From the NCBI GenBank assembly GCA_034336665.1, contig CM067576.1, forward strand, positions 11,089,385 through 11,153,384: a stretch of DNA of 64,000 nt, read 5' to 3'. This document shows, piece after piece, positions 36,471 through 46,698 of this stretch. Position numbers and translations under genes: made by a program. The notes below the pieces were generated by a model. It did not search any database. It saw nothing but the letters and a program-made list of their open reading frames with translations, and was not told the origin of the DNA. Positions within the stretch are counted from its first letter, which is position 1. Each line of letters begins with the position of its first letter. The stretch comes from Luscinia megarhynchos. Its lineage: Eukaryota > Chordata > Aves > Passeriformes > Turdidae.

Positions 36471-37257
36471 ACTGGATCAAATGTGCTACCCAGTGCCCTG
36501 CAACTTCTGCTCCCTTTGGGCCTTGGAAGCCCTTAGCTGCTTCTTGAGTGATTTGGCAGTGCTCTGGGGCTTTCCAGCGGGGGATCCGGATGGATTTTTG
36601 AGGCGATGTCAGCATGGGCAGCCCTGCAGAAGGGGAGCGGGCTGAGTCACCCATCACATGTTGCACTGGGGAAGGGGCTTGATTAACCCCCAAGCAGGTG
36701 ACATGTGGGCTTAACCAACCACCTAGAGCTCCCAGAGATGGAGGACTGAGACAAGAAGTGCAGGTAAGGGCTCTCCAGCTATTCCTAACTTTTGGAACGA
36801 CTTCCTGGGACAGCAAAGAGCTGGGTGGAAGAGCAGGTGAAGTCACTCTGATTTATGGTAGGAACAACAATAGGAAGAGAAAGGCCAACTTAACCCCTCT
36901 GCAGGATCAAAGCAAAATTACATTGGTTGGCAAACCTCTGCTCTTCTCTTTAGTCTTCACTGCTCTCTCATATTGCTGTCTAAAACTCAGCAACTCCCCA
37001 AAACACTCATTTCTGTGATGCTCCAGAAGCTGCTCAGAACTTACTTTCAGTCAGAGACAGAATCAGCAAGTGGAAAACCACCTCTGGACTTCATGTGTCC
37101 AAGACACTCCTGGGTGAGCTTCTCCTGTCCCGTAGCCCTGCTTCCCTCACCCTCCCACTTGCAACCCAGGGCATCTCTTCAGCCAACTGGGAGCAGTGAG
37201 CAAACGGTTAAAGTTTTGCTTCTCCACCCAGTGGTGGGTGTTGTCTGTGTCAGAAAC
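36471..37257. other. Unannotated sequence upstream of candidate exon
   Basis: No repeat is recognised. If the exon at 37.37 kb is real, this is its promoter-proximal or 5' untranslated region. The open frame extends upstream of the exon's ATG to 36973, but that part looks non-coding. Confidence 0.35.
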
Positions 37258-37265
37258 AATATAAG
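37258..37265 (+). promoter_or_regulatory. TATA-like motif upstream of candidate first exon
   Basis: 'aatataag' lies about 110 bases before the ATG at 37372. A start site some 30 bases downstream would give a short leader. Such motifs are common by chance. Confidence 0.15.
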
Positions 37266-37371
37266 AACAGTCGGAAGTTGCAGCTGGCAAGTAACATTTG
37301 GAGTAGCAGTCGTGGGGCATATAGATCTGGTGTGGACTGTCTTTTGCAGAGACTGTAAACACTTGTGCAGA

Positions 37372-37459
37372 ATGTCCGAGAGCAAGAAAAAAGGGAAAGG
37401 AAAGAGCAAAAAGAACAAAGAAGGGAAAAAAGGGGAAAGAGAACCTGACCCAGGAAAAG
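37372..37459 (+). CDS. NRG1: Candidate first coding exon, neuregulin-1 type I-like N-terminus
   Basis: Seen: an ATG with A at -3 opens 29 codons plus one base, ending at a GT donor (37460-37461, 'aaaag|gtactt'), so the exon ends in phase 1 with G as last base. The peptide begins Met-Ser-Glu, is dominated by Lys and Gly with scattered Ser, Asn and Glu, and ends Pro-Asp-Pro-Gly-Lys. It has no signal peptide.
Known: neuregulin-1 is a membrane-anchored EGF-family ligand for ERBB3/ERBB4. Its type I isoforms start with a short Met-Ser-Glu, Lys/Arg/Gly-rich exon without a signal peptide. That exon also ends in phase 1 with G, completing an Ala or Val codon before the Pro-Pro-Lys/Arg-Leu-Lys-Glu segment.
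Inferred: this is that exon, or an alternative first exon of the gene, in a bird. The upstream sequence looks non-repetitive. No downstream NRG1 exon is seen, as expected given the very long first intron. It could instead be another gene's lysine-rich first exon, or chance. Confidence 0.45.
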
Positions 37460-37461
37460 GT

Positions 37462-39187
37462 ACTTCCCATTTTTAACAAATTTTACTTAAAGGAAGAAGA
37501 GGAAGCAGGAAAGTACTTGTGGGTTGCATGAGGGTGCAATGAGGGTGCAAATGCCAGGGACTGTTTGCCAGGCGAGTGTGCAAATCTCTGCACCTCATTC
37601 ATATTTCATGCTGTTATAGGTCTGCTTTTGTTACAGGTATGCTTTCTTCTTCATCTTCTCTCTTTTTTTCTTTCCTATTTTTAATTTTTTTTTTTTAAAT
37701 ACCTAAAGCCCCAAGACTTCAGGGCAATGTGCTCTTTCATGAACAGCAGTACTCAGCTCCTGTCATCGTGATAGGGGATTTGAGGGGGTTTGTGCTGATT
37801 CTCTGGGGGTTCTGCTGTGTGGTGATTTGCTGTTTAGTTTGTTGTTTTATTGCTTCTTCCTGAGCTAAATATCAAAAGCCATAATTTTGGAGGATCACAG
37901 CTACTGCTCCTTGAGACAGACCAACTCTCAGAGATCAGATTTTAGTTATAGCCTCCGTTTTGGAGGTAACTGCAATGACCTGTAGTGAAAGACACGTGGG
38001 CTCTTTGCTGATATGCTGATATTCCTGAAATCAGGCTGTTCTTCAGAGATCTGACTGCTCCTGGCTGACTGAGTAAGGCAATATTTATGATATTGCCAGG
38101 ATTAAACGTTTTAAGGGATACAGTTCAATTCCTGAGTACATGGGTAGTGCAAGAACTGTCTTGGAAAGATACAGAAGATCTGGTGGTAATGCAACCCAGT
38201 GTAATTCCTTTCTCTCTCATGGTATCAGGGAGGGATTATCCTGGGCTCTTTCTTATCTGTGGTTTATCTGGCAATGCATTTGGAGAGAGCAGCGACTGTG
38301 TCAGGCTTTGTGTTTTGTAAGTGTTAAAAGAGGCTGCAAGCCGGACCAGCCCCTGTCCTGAGCTGTCAGTTCAGCTCCTCGCCCGCCTGGCTGCAGTTCT
38401 GCTCCTGGTCCTGCTGCAGGGACATGAGTGACCGCTCTTGACCTGAGCAGGTTTGTTCTGGCTTCTCACTGGCATCACTGGTGGCAGGATTTGCCCCTTC
38501 CCTTTTCCATCCCTTTCACCTGAGCATGTTAATCCTGCTGTGCCCAGAGCAGGGGCTCCTCCACCAGCTGTGCCCCGAGCTGCTGGGGTGGCAGTGGGTG
38601 CTGTGGCAGGCTGGTGACATCAGAGCTGATGCTGCTGTGGGATCTGGGAGGAGGCTTTTGGGAAAGCCTCAAGACAGAGAGCTTGGGATGACCGGGCAGA
38701 AGCAACAGCTGCCTGAAGATGACAGGCTCTGCCCTGGGGGCTCAGGAAGGTGCAGGGGCTGGGGCTGTCTCAGGTCACCACCAGCATCACCCTGCCCCTG
38801 GCTCCAAAATGTGCAGAGGGCACAGGGCAGTGCCTGCATCGTGGGCATCTCCTTTGCTGGAGCAGGAGGGGCTGGTGCACTGGGAGGGACTGGTTTGGGC
38901 ACAGAGGGGACTTGAGGCACACTGGGACTGCCCAGGGAGCAGCAACCTGCTTGGAGAAGGGCCAGGTGTGAGCTGAGGCTCAGTCCTGTAGTGCCACATC
39001 AAAGCCCTGCAGTAGTTCACTGCCCTGGAGAGCAAAAGGAAAGACCCTCTACCTGTCTATACAAAACAATCAAATCTTCTGCTGAGATGCATTGTCAGGC
39101 AGTTTTATCTCATCTAAATCTTACAACTGGCACCTTGGCTGGAGTGCAGACCCCATTACTTCCTACCAATGGATCCAGAGTAGAATT
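37462..39187. other. Unannotated sequence downstream of candidate exon (intron if exon is real)
   Basis: It contains an 11-base duplication ('tgagggtgcaa' twice, about 37529-37552) and T-rich tracts at 37655-37700. G+C-rich frames at 38.4-39.0 kb match no family. Confidence 0.4.
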
Positions 39188-39228
39188 GGGATGATTGCAT
39201 TGATCATTGGGGATGATTGCATTGATCA
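39188..39228. repeat. Two-copy 22-base tandem duplication
   Basis: 'gggatgattgcattgatca' occurs twice with a period of 22 bases, ending where recognisable CR1 sequence begins. Confidence 0.85.
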
Positions 39229-39386
39229 GGTGGTGGAGTCACTGTCCCTGGAGGTGTTCAAGAAATGACTGGATGTGGCACTTAGTGTTCTGGTCTGGTT
39301 GGAAAGGTGGTGATTGGTCAAAGGTTGGACTTGTTGATCTTAGAGGTCTTTTCCAACCTAAATGATTCTATGGGTCTATGATTCTG
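39229..39386 (+). mobile_element. CR1 LINE 3' end, sense
   Basis: It reads 'ggtggagtcactgtccctggaggtgttcaagaaatgactgg', 'ggcacttagtg', 'ttggacttgttgatcttagaggtcttttccaaccta', then the CR1 tail 'aatgattctatgggtctatgattctg'. Its terminal block is nearly the reverse complement of the short fragment at 56.65 kb, so both come from one subfamily. Confidence 0.93.
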
Positions 39387-42300
39387 TTATCCTGTCTGTC
39401 CCTCAACCAGAGAACTGAAAGGTTCTGTATTTGGCTTGCACAGCATCCTTTTATTTGCATTCCTTATTAACTGGATTGTTTAGATCCCGGTCACTTATTT
39501 GCCCTGCATTGCTACAGAGGTTGTCCTCTCTTTGCTCTGTGGGTCCATTAGAAGAGACTTGGTTGTCTGTGATGTCCCTGAATCAAGCCCCATGTTGGGT
39601 TGGGCTGGTTGGGTCCAGTGGAACCTGAGAACACCTTTTCACATCATGGGTCACCTTTGCTGTGTGGTCTAAGGGACACCATAGCAATGGTTCCCCAAAA
39701 GAATCTTTAGAGGTGAGGAGTTCCTCCTCCAACCACTTCTGAGTGGATGCCCCAGTCCAGGCACACAGACCCTCACTCTGGGCAGCAGATCATCCTGTGG
39801 ACCATTTTATCAGCTTGAGGCTGGACCTCAGACTGCTCTCCAGCATGCCCAGGCAGAGATAAAACCCAGCCCTGGTCACTGGCTGGGCACTGTCAGGGGG
39901 ATTTGTATGCTCTGTTTTTCCAGGCTGTAGAATTTCCCTGCAAATGGGAAACAAGGAGGCAGAAGAGGAATCTACAGAAACCTCATGCAATCTCTACAGA
40001 TATCAGGACAGGAGCACTCATTTGATTGTCTGTGGAGGGAATGATGGCAGTGTGCAAAGCCTTCATCCTTGACACTGCATCCCTGAGCAGCCTCTGCTGA
40101 GGGCCAGACTTTGATCCCCATGACATTCTGGCAGCCCTGATCTACCCTGTGCTCCTCGGTGTCTGCATGGAAAGTGCCCCTCAGACACCCCTTGGGGGTC
40201 CTGTAGAGCCCCAGGACAGCTCTGGCAGGGCCAAGACTCTCCTGGACTCCCAGAGGTGATGTCCCAGCCTTGCCAGCAGCTCTGGGGGAATTGCCCCAGG
40301 TAATTCTGCCACTGAGCCAGAGCAGCAGAATCACCTCTGGGAGGAAGAGAGGGCTGAAACAGTAGTTTCAGGAAAGAGCATCCATGTGCCACGGGGTGTG
40401 CTAGATTTCCCCTGAGGTCTCTAAAACTCAGGGGAGGAGAGGATTTGTCTTCCCCTGCGACTTTTAACACAATTGGTTTGGCTTCTGTGAATGTGTAAAA
40501 GAGGATTTCTTGATCTCATGTGAAGTGCTAGCTTTGTTCTGAGGACAAGGACTGTCTTTAACCTAAACTCACATTTCCATGCCTCTAGTGATGCAGCTGT
40601 CCTAAAGTGAGTGCCTTGGCTACAGCTTTAGCCAGTGGAAGAGCCTGTGAAGGCCTCCAGAGGGAGATGGTGTCCACCTATGAAAACAAGCCATCCCTCT
40701 TTTAGACGTTTGTGACAGGCATTAAAAAATAGACAGCCTGAGTCCCACCCAGCATACGTGGAAGGCACACCCTGCAGGGACTACGTGAGCTGTGGGATGT
40801 GGGAACAGACCCACAAATTAATGTGAAATGCTCCCACAAACTTCAGGTCTGGGAGAGAACTTCCTCTCTCAAGCGAAGAATGCTGCAAGAGAAGATGCAT
40901 TTTATCATGTACTGTGCATGGCACGGGGCAGTCAAAGTCATGACACTGAGACAAGACTGTGAGTGTAAAAGCAGCTGCCCTGGCACATCCTGAAAGATTT
41001 GGGGTAAACTTTGGGGGGAAGTTGGACAAATGGACCAAGACCAATGCCAGTGTTCACAGCAGAGCTGAGCAGAGCCAGAGCTGTGGCAGGGGATTGGGAT
41101 GAGAAGAAAAAAGGGCTGGAGGAAGCCTTGCTAGGGATAGGCAAGGAGAAAGCTGAAAAGGGTCTGCATTTCATCTGTACTTTTGTGAGGTCACTTGGGG
41201 AGAAAGGACCAGAGATATGTAAAGCATTTGGTTGGTTAAATTCTCCAGCAATTCCAGGCATTTTCTCTTATTTTTATTTGATGTTGAGGAAAACATTGCG
41301 TGTGCTTCATCTTTTTGTTGTTTGTCAGTGCTAATAAACTGGCAGCACAGGCACTGTGCTTTCCCTTGATCTGCCCATGGCAATTGCTAATGCTGGAAAA
41401 CTACTCAGAGAGCAGGTGAAGAGTCTCTGCAGAGAGTATCTCATGTTTCAGTAGGAACTGGCTTTACCTCAGCTCCCAGATGAGTCAGGAATTGGTAGAA
41501 AGGTTGTGCAGAAGGGTATTGCAATTGAAACTCCCCCAGCTTGCAGGGAAGGTGCCCTGGGCACGAGCCAGCAGTGGGGCTGCACTCTGCCCAGGTCCAT
41601 GAGCCTGGTTGCTTTAGAGTGCTGCCACATTGCCACAGGGCTTGGGGAGGGATGTGGAAGCCCCTTGCACTGCTGAGTGCAGGCTGTGGGGTGAAGCTCC
41701 TGGCCTCAGAGGTACTCAACCAGAGCAGCACAACCACAGCAGCTCCTTCCCTGCCAGCCAAGGCACCTCTGTGTGGGCTGTGTCCACGCTGCAGGGTGAA
41801 CATGCTCCTGATTTGTTCTCAGGAAAGACTCCAGTTCTAAGGAGCTCATAGAAATATTAGCCAGAAAGGTTTGTTTACGAGAGGAATAACCCACAGCAGA
41901 TACCCTACAGTAGCAGTTCTGTGTTCTATAAACACTCAGGCACACGAGGTGCCAGATGTGTGCTCCAGGATCCACATGCATGTTTCCACTGGCTCAACCC
42001 ATGGGCTGGTGTTCCATGTGGCTCTGAGCACACATGGGGACAGTTCCCAGGCACTGGGGAACGTGCAGGGACTTGCTCAGCTTTGGGAATGCAGGGGGTC
42101 TGACTCACAAGCTCCAGTGATTCATGCTGGGGTAAAGGAAGAGGTAAATCCCAGCCCCTTTCTGGTCTTCCCTGGAGCTCTGCTGAAGGAGGGATTGAGC
42201 ACAGCGTGCAGCTCTGTTCCTTCACTGTCCATGGCTCATAGTCTCAGGTGTTAATACCAACAGGAGTAAGGGGAGAGGGACCCAGCAGGGTTGAGGAATT

Positions 42301-43347
42301 TCCCATCTCTCCACTCAGGCACACTACAGGGCTAGGAGTGCCTGGCAGAAGGGCAGGATGCAGCAGAACAGTACATTAGTAAGTAATCCCACTATGGATC
42401 CAAAAGCTGGTGAGTCAGAGCCCTGGGCATTCCATTTTCAATCCCTTTTTGGAGGTGCAAGTAACCTGGGAAAGGCAGTCTCTGGAAAGAGGAGGAACAT
42501 CTGGAGAGGGGCTGAGCACAGCCTGGCTGCCGACCTTGGAGGTCATGTGCTCAGCTCATTCTCCTGCCTCATTAACGTGATGGGCTCCAGCTGCAACCTG
42601 GCTGGAGGAAAGCTGTGCTGCCAGGCCTGGCTCTGACATCCTTCCTGCTGCCTCCTGGACTGCCACAGTCCTGCTCTGAGTGCTGCCCTGAGCTCTAGTG
42701 AAGCTGCAGCTGAAAACTGCTCAGGGAAGGGATGAGGCTATGGCAGGTTGTCCTGTGGCATAACTCCTGAAATGAGGGGAGAGGAGCCTCCTGTTCCTCA
42801 GACCCTGTCTCCTTTCCCCTCAGATGCCAGTGAGTGCTTTCAGGTACATGAGGGGGGATGTCCAGCACGGGGGCTGTATGACCCTGACTCTGTGACAGCT
42901 CTTGGAATGTGCAACGAGTGGAGCTTTGGGTAACACCTCTCCTGCTTGGGTCTCCTTGTTTCCTTCTGGCAGCAAAGCTCCATAAAAAACACGGCATCTC
43001 TTGAAGAGAGCTTGAAGAAATCAAGTTCAGGAGGAGCTCGAGAGATGCAACTCATGCCTAGGATCCTAAATCCAGGCTGTTTCCTTTGGTGAGAAGTCAC
43101 AAGACTCTGAAATGTGCTACAAGTCTGTGCTAGAAGCAGTGCTCAGAGCAGGGGCTGTGAGATAACCTGGAGCTTTCCTTTGGGAGAGCTGCTCCTGTGG
43201 CACTGCGGATGAGGCTGGAGGCTGTGCAGAGCTGGCTGGGAGCTGCCCAGCAGTCCGGGCTCACAGACTCCCTCGGTGCTGTGCGAGCTCCCTGCCCTGG
43301 CTCTGTCAGCCTGTGCTGGGCTGGGGCTGCTCAGGGACCTGCTGGCA
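39387..43347. other. Unannotated unique sequence
   Basis: No gene or repeat is recognised. Numerous frames of 60-135 codons overlap on both strands without domain similarity. Confidence 0.4.
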
Positions 43348-43383
43348 GGGAGGGCACTTTGGGAGGGCACTGTGGGAGGGCGA
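43348..43383 (+). repeat. Three 13-base G-rich tandem units, G-quadruplex-prone
   Basis: The unit 'gggagggcactnt' occurs twice plus a partial third. This places six GGG runs within 33 bases with loops of 1 and 6 bases, which fits the usual intramolecular G-quadruplex rule on the + strand. Confidence 0.75.
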
Positions 43384-43699
43384 AGGGCTCTCCAGCAGGG
43401 CTGCAGCTCGGACATGCATCACCTGCTGTGCTGACCTCCTGCCTGGGGCAGCACAACGCAATCACATGGCTGGGGAGGGGCACTGCCCAGGGGGAAGCTC
43501 TCACTGCACCACAGGGACTGACTGGGGCAGAGCTGCCGCTTCCCTCCACATCCCATGGAAGTGCCCAGAGCAGGGAGAGGCTGTGGGACCAGGCTGAGTC
43601 CTGGACCTGGCTCTGCTGCTGTGCCCAGCAACAAATGGTGCTTGAACCGATGTGACCTTGGGATGGTCTCCTCTCCAACCAGGGCAGCGCTCCCTTGTC
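43384..43699. other. Unannotated G+C-rich sequence
   Basis: Overlapping short frames lie on both strands. Nothing is recognised. Confidence 0.4.
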
Positions 43700-43830
43700 G
43701 CATTTTTGAGATGTTTCAAATTGTAACAACAAATACAAGGAGATAATGGTAAAAATTAAACATTTTAGGTAATTAATAACTCTGGTAATTAGGCTGGGCA
43801 GACTCAGCCATCAGTTCTTACAATGGATTT
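43700..43830. promoter_or_regulatory. A+T-rich block with paired homeodomain-like sites (inference)
   Basis: Two copies of 'ggtaatta' (43768-43775 and 43784-43791) lie 16 bases apart in an otherwise A+T-rich, repeat-free stretch, with 'ttaataac' between them. A change from G+C-rich to A+T-rich sequence marks its left edge. Confidence 0.2.
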
Positions 43831-46410
43831 TAGTTCAGGCGTGTCTGGAAGGCAAGAGCCCCTCAATATGAGGGAGAGGTGCTTTGCAGAGATCAGTGAG
43901 CCACACAATGGTGCAGCATGCTGTGATCCAACTTCTGAGGAGTCTGGTGGTCCTGGAGCTCCTCTACAATGTGCTTCATCCCTATTGTCCCCTTAGATTT
44001 TTGACTACAAATAGAAGTCAGAGCCCAGTTTTTCTTGCTGAATTTTCATCCATGGTGAGGATGAGGAAGGGAAGGGAACCATATTTACTCTCCAAGTCTG
44101 ATATTTGGTGGCTGGCAGATCAGAAAGACAGCCACAAATGTGTGAGATGGACAGAAAAAGTGTTCTTTAGGCAAGCAGTGAAACCTTAATTTACCTTAAG
44201 ACTACACTAAAGTCAGGTGTTTTAGTGTTTAGTTGGTTTATTTTTAAAAATAGACACCCCGAAAATTTGAACCAGATTTCCTACATCATTGATCAATGTT
44301 TGGAAGCCCTTCAGAGAAACCTCTTTCTGGTGTCAGGATTTGCACATTTGCTTAATTTGAGGGTGAAATCAGGTTGAAATCCATCCAGGTTCTCAGCAGA
44401 TGTTTCTCTGACCTGTCTCCTCTGGCTTTGTTGGTAGATGTGTGATATGTAGCAGCTGAGCATCCAACCCTCTGGCTTTCAACAGTTTTTGATTTGAAGG
44501 CTGGCACTTTATTCCCCTCCAAAACTCTGTGTGTGTGTGCATATGTTTGTGCTCACATGAGTTTTTTCTTCCACTTTGAAGTCCATAGGGCTTTGCAAGA
44601 ATTCTCTGGTTCCTGATGTGCTCCAGCCCTCTGGGGGTGTGGAGATGCAATTTTGGCTAGCACACTACTCTGGCAGAGCCTGTACTGACCCTTATGCTCC
44701 TTCTGTGTCTCTTGTATATCTCTTTCTCCAGTCAAACCACTGACAAAACTCCCATGCTCAGCATCTCCATCTCTGGCTCAAAGCACACCAAAAGAACTCT
44801 TTGTGTCCCAGCTCTTTCCCACCCCTTGGCTTGACCCAAGTGCTCCTGGAGAGAAATCTCCTTGTTCTGGGGGCAGGCTGCTCTTATTCCAGCAGTGCAG
44901 ATGTGGTTTTTGTGCAGTCTCCTCAGGGACCTGTTGTTGGCCATTCCTGGTGTGAGAAGGCAGCTCAGCCAAGGAGCTGAGTGCCAGCAGGGAGCTGGGT
45001 GTGGATGCTCCTGGAGACAGTGGGCCAGGCACTGAGGCAAAGGTGCTCCCTGAACCTGGCCATGGCTGCTCAGTTGCCTGTCTCCTGTGCCCAATTCCCA
45101 GCTCAGGGGCGTGGGGCAGGGCTGGCAGAGAGGAGTGTGGAGTTTGGGCTGGAGGGAGGGAGGGAAGGAGGATCTTTCAGCTGCCAGCACAGCCTTTGTG
45201 CACACAGGTAACCCTGCAAACCTGCTGCTCCCTGCAGGAGAGAAACCTCAGCTGCACTGCAAAGCAGAAACCCCACCTGCCTGATTTCCATTGCAGAGCT
45301 TGGAGGCAAGAGGAATGCTGGTGGGAAAGGCTTGGGGGACAGCCCAGTGCCCACAGCTGGGGGCACATTGCTCCATTTGGGGTAAAGAGCTGGCAGGGCG
45401 AGGCAGGGCTCCCTCAGCCTGCCCTGCTCTGGGATGCCACCACGGTGGCACAGCAGCACCAGCTCCACATCACACCCGGGCCCTGCCCTGCTTCTGCCAC
45501 CAGCAGAACGAGCTGCAGGTCTTGTGCCATGATCTGATGCCTGAAAAGGGCTGAGTGTTAAAATGTTCATGTCCAGAGCCTTGCTCACAGGTCCCTTGCT
45601 CACAGGACCCAAGGTGGAGGTGCTGGAGCAGGGCAGGATGTCTTTGAAGGGCCTGGAGTATCCCTGATCACTGCCCCAGGCACGGTTCATTTCCCTTGCA
45701 GAGATCTTTCGTGTTTCATCTGCTCATTCAGGCATTTGCCTGAAGGGCAAGGACAAAGAATGCAATGAACTTCTTGGCATGGAAGTATATTTTGCTTCAC
45801 ATTTGTCAATAAATGAGATTAGGTCTCTGTATTTGTGCTGAGAGGCTGCGTGAGAGGCACGTTTAATGAATGCTAAAATAAACTCTCTGGATAGCTGTGG
45901 GGTAACAAACACAGCTAAAACTTGCATCTCAGGAGAGATCCTGACATTGCAGAGATGCCAGTTATATGACCAAGCAAAAACGAGTCAGCCCAAACCTAAA
46001 ATTACCCTGGATCTGTCATGGAATGATGACTCGGTACCAAAAGTGTGTGTGTGATAATGATCCTGCTGCTTCTCTGCTTGAAAGAACATTTCCAACTCAG
46101 TGCTGGGTTACTCCCCCAGTTCTTACAGGTATGAATACTCTTTGTCCAGAATCTGAACCTTTTATCCTAAAAAGATAATCTCAGGAAGATGGGAGGCAGC
46201 ATGAGTTGCCTATTCCTGGGTGCCCTTCCCACTGCCCACCCTGGTGAGTCCTGACTCCCCCTGTGCTGTCCAGCAGGGCCAGTGGGACCCTGTAGGAAAA
46301 GGGAACCTCTCTGCTGTCAGAAACACACACATGTGGATCAAGGGAGAGTCCTGGGTATCAAGGTTTAAAATCCATGAAGAAACATGGATGGATTTCAGGA
46401 GGGTCACCTT
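43831..46410. other. Unannotated sequence with short simple repeats
   Basis: It contains a (TG)n run at about 44527-44539, a GGGA-type run at about 45151-45171, and a near-perfect duplication of 'cccttgctcacagg' at about 45580-45606. The 195-codon reverse frame at 45.1-45.7 kb shows no protein family features. Confidence 0.4.
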
Positions 46411-46698
46411 GAATCACAGAATCGTAGAACCACAGACTGGCTTGGGTTGGAAGGGATATTAAAACTCATCTCATTCCACCCCTGCCACGGGCAGGGACAC
46501 CTTCCACTATCCCAGGTTGCTCCAAGCCCTGTCCAACCTGGCCTTGGACAGTGCCAGGGATGGAGCAGCCACAGCTTCTCTGAGCAACCCATGCCAGGGC
46601 TTCCCCACCCTCACAGAGATGATTTTCTTCTTTCCTAACATCCAATCTAAACTTATTTTCTTTCAGGTTACATCCATTTTCCCTTGTCCTATCAAATA
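46411..46698 (-). mobile_element. CR1 LINE 3' end, antisense
   Basis: The + strand reads 'gaatcacagaatcgtagaaccacagactggcttgggttggaaggga', 'ccaccccTGCCACGGGCAGGGACACCTTCCACTATCCCAGG', 'gctccaagccctgtccaacctggccttgg', 'gggatggagcagccacagcttctctg', 'ctttcctaacatccaatctaaactta' and 'cccttgtcctatcaaat'. This is a long, well-preserved reversed copy. Confidence 0.95.

Noticed and set aside
36973..37371. Upstream in-frame extension of the frame containing the candidate exon
   Set aside because: Its composition is unlike the lysine-rich segment and it contains no conserved-looking protein motif. The ATG at 37372 fits the expected type I start better.
45103..45690. 195-codon reverse frame overlapping a 178-codon forward frame
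   Set aside because: Both strands are open because of G+C richness and no domain is recognisable.
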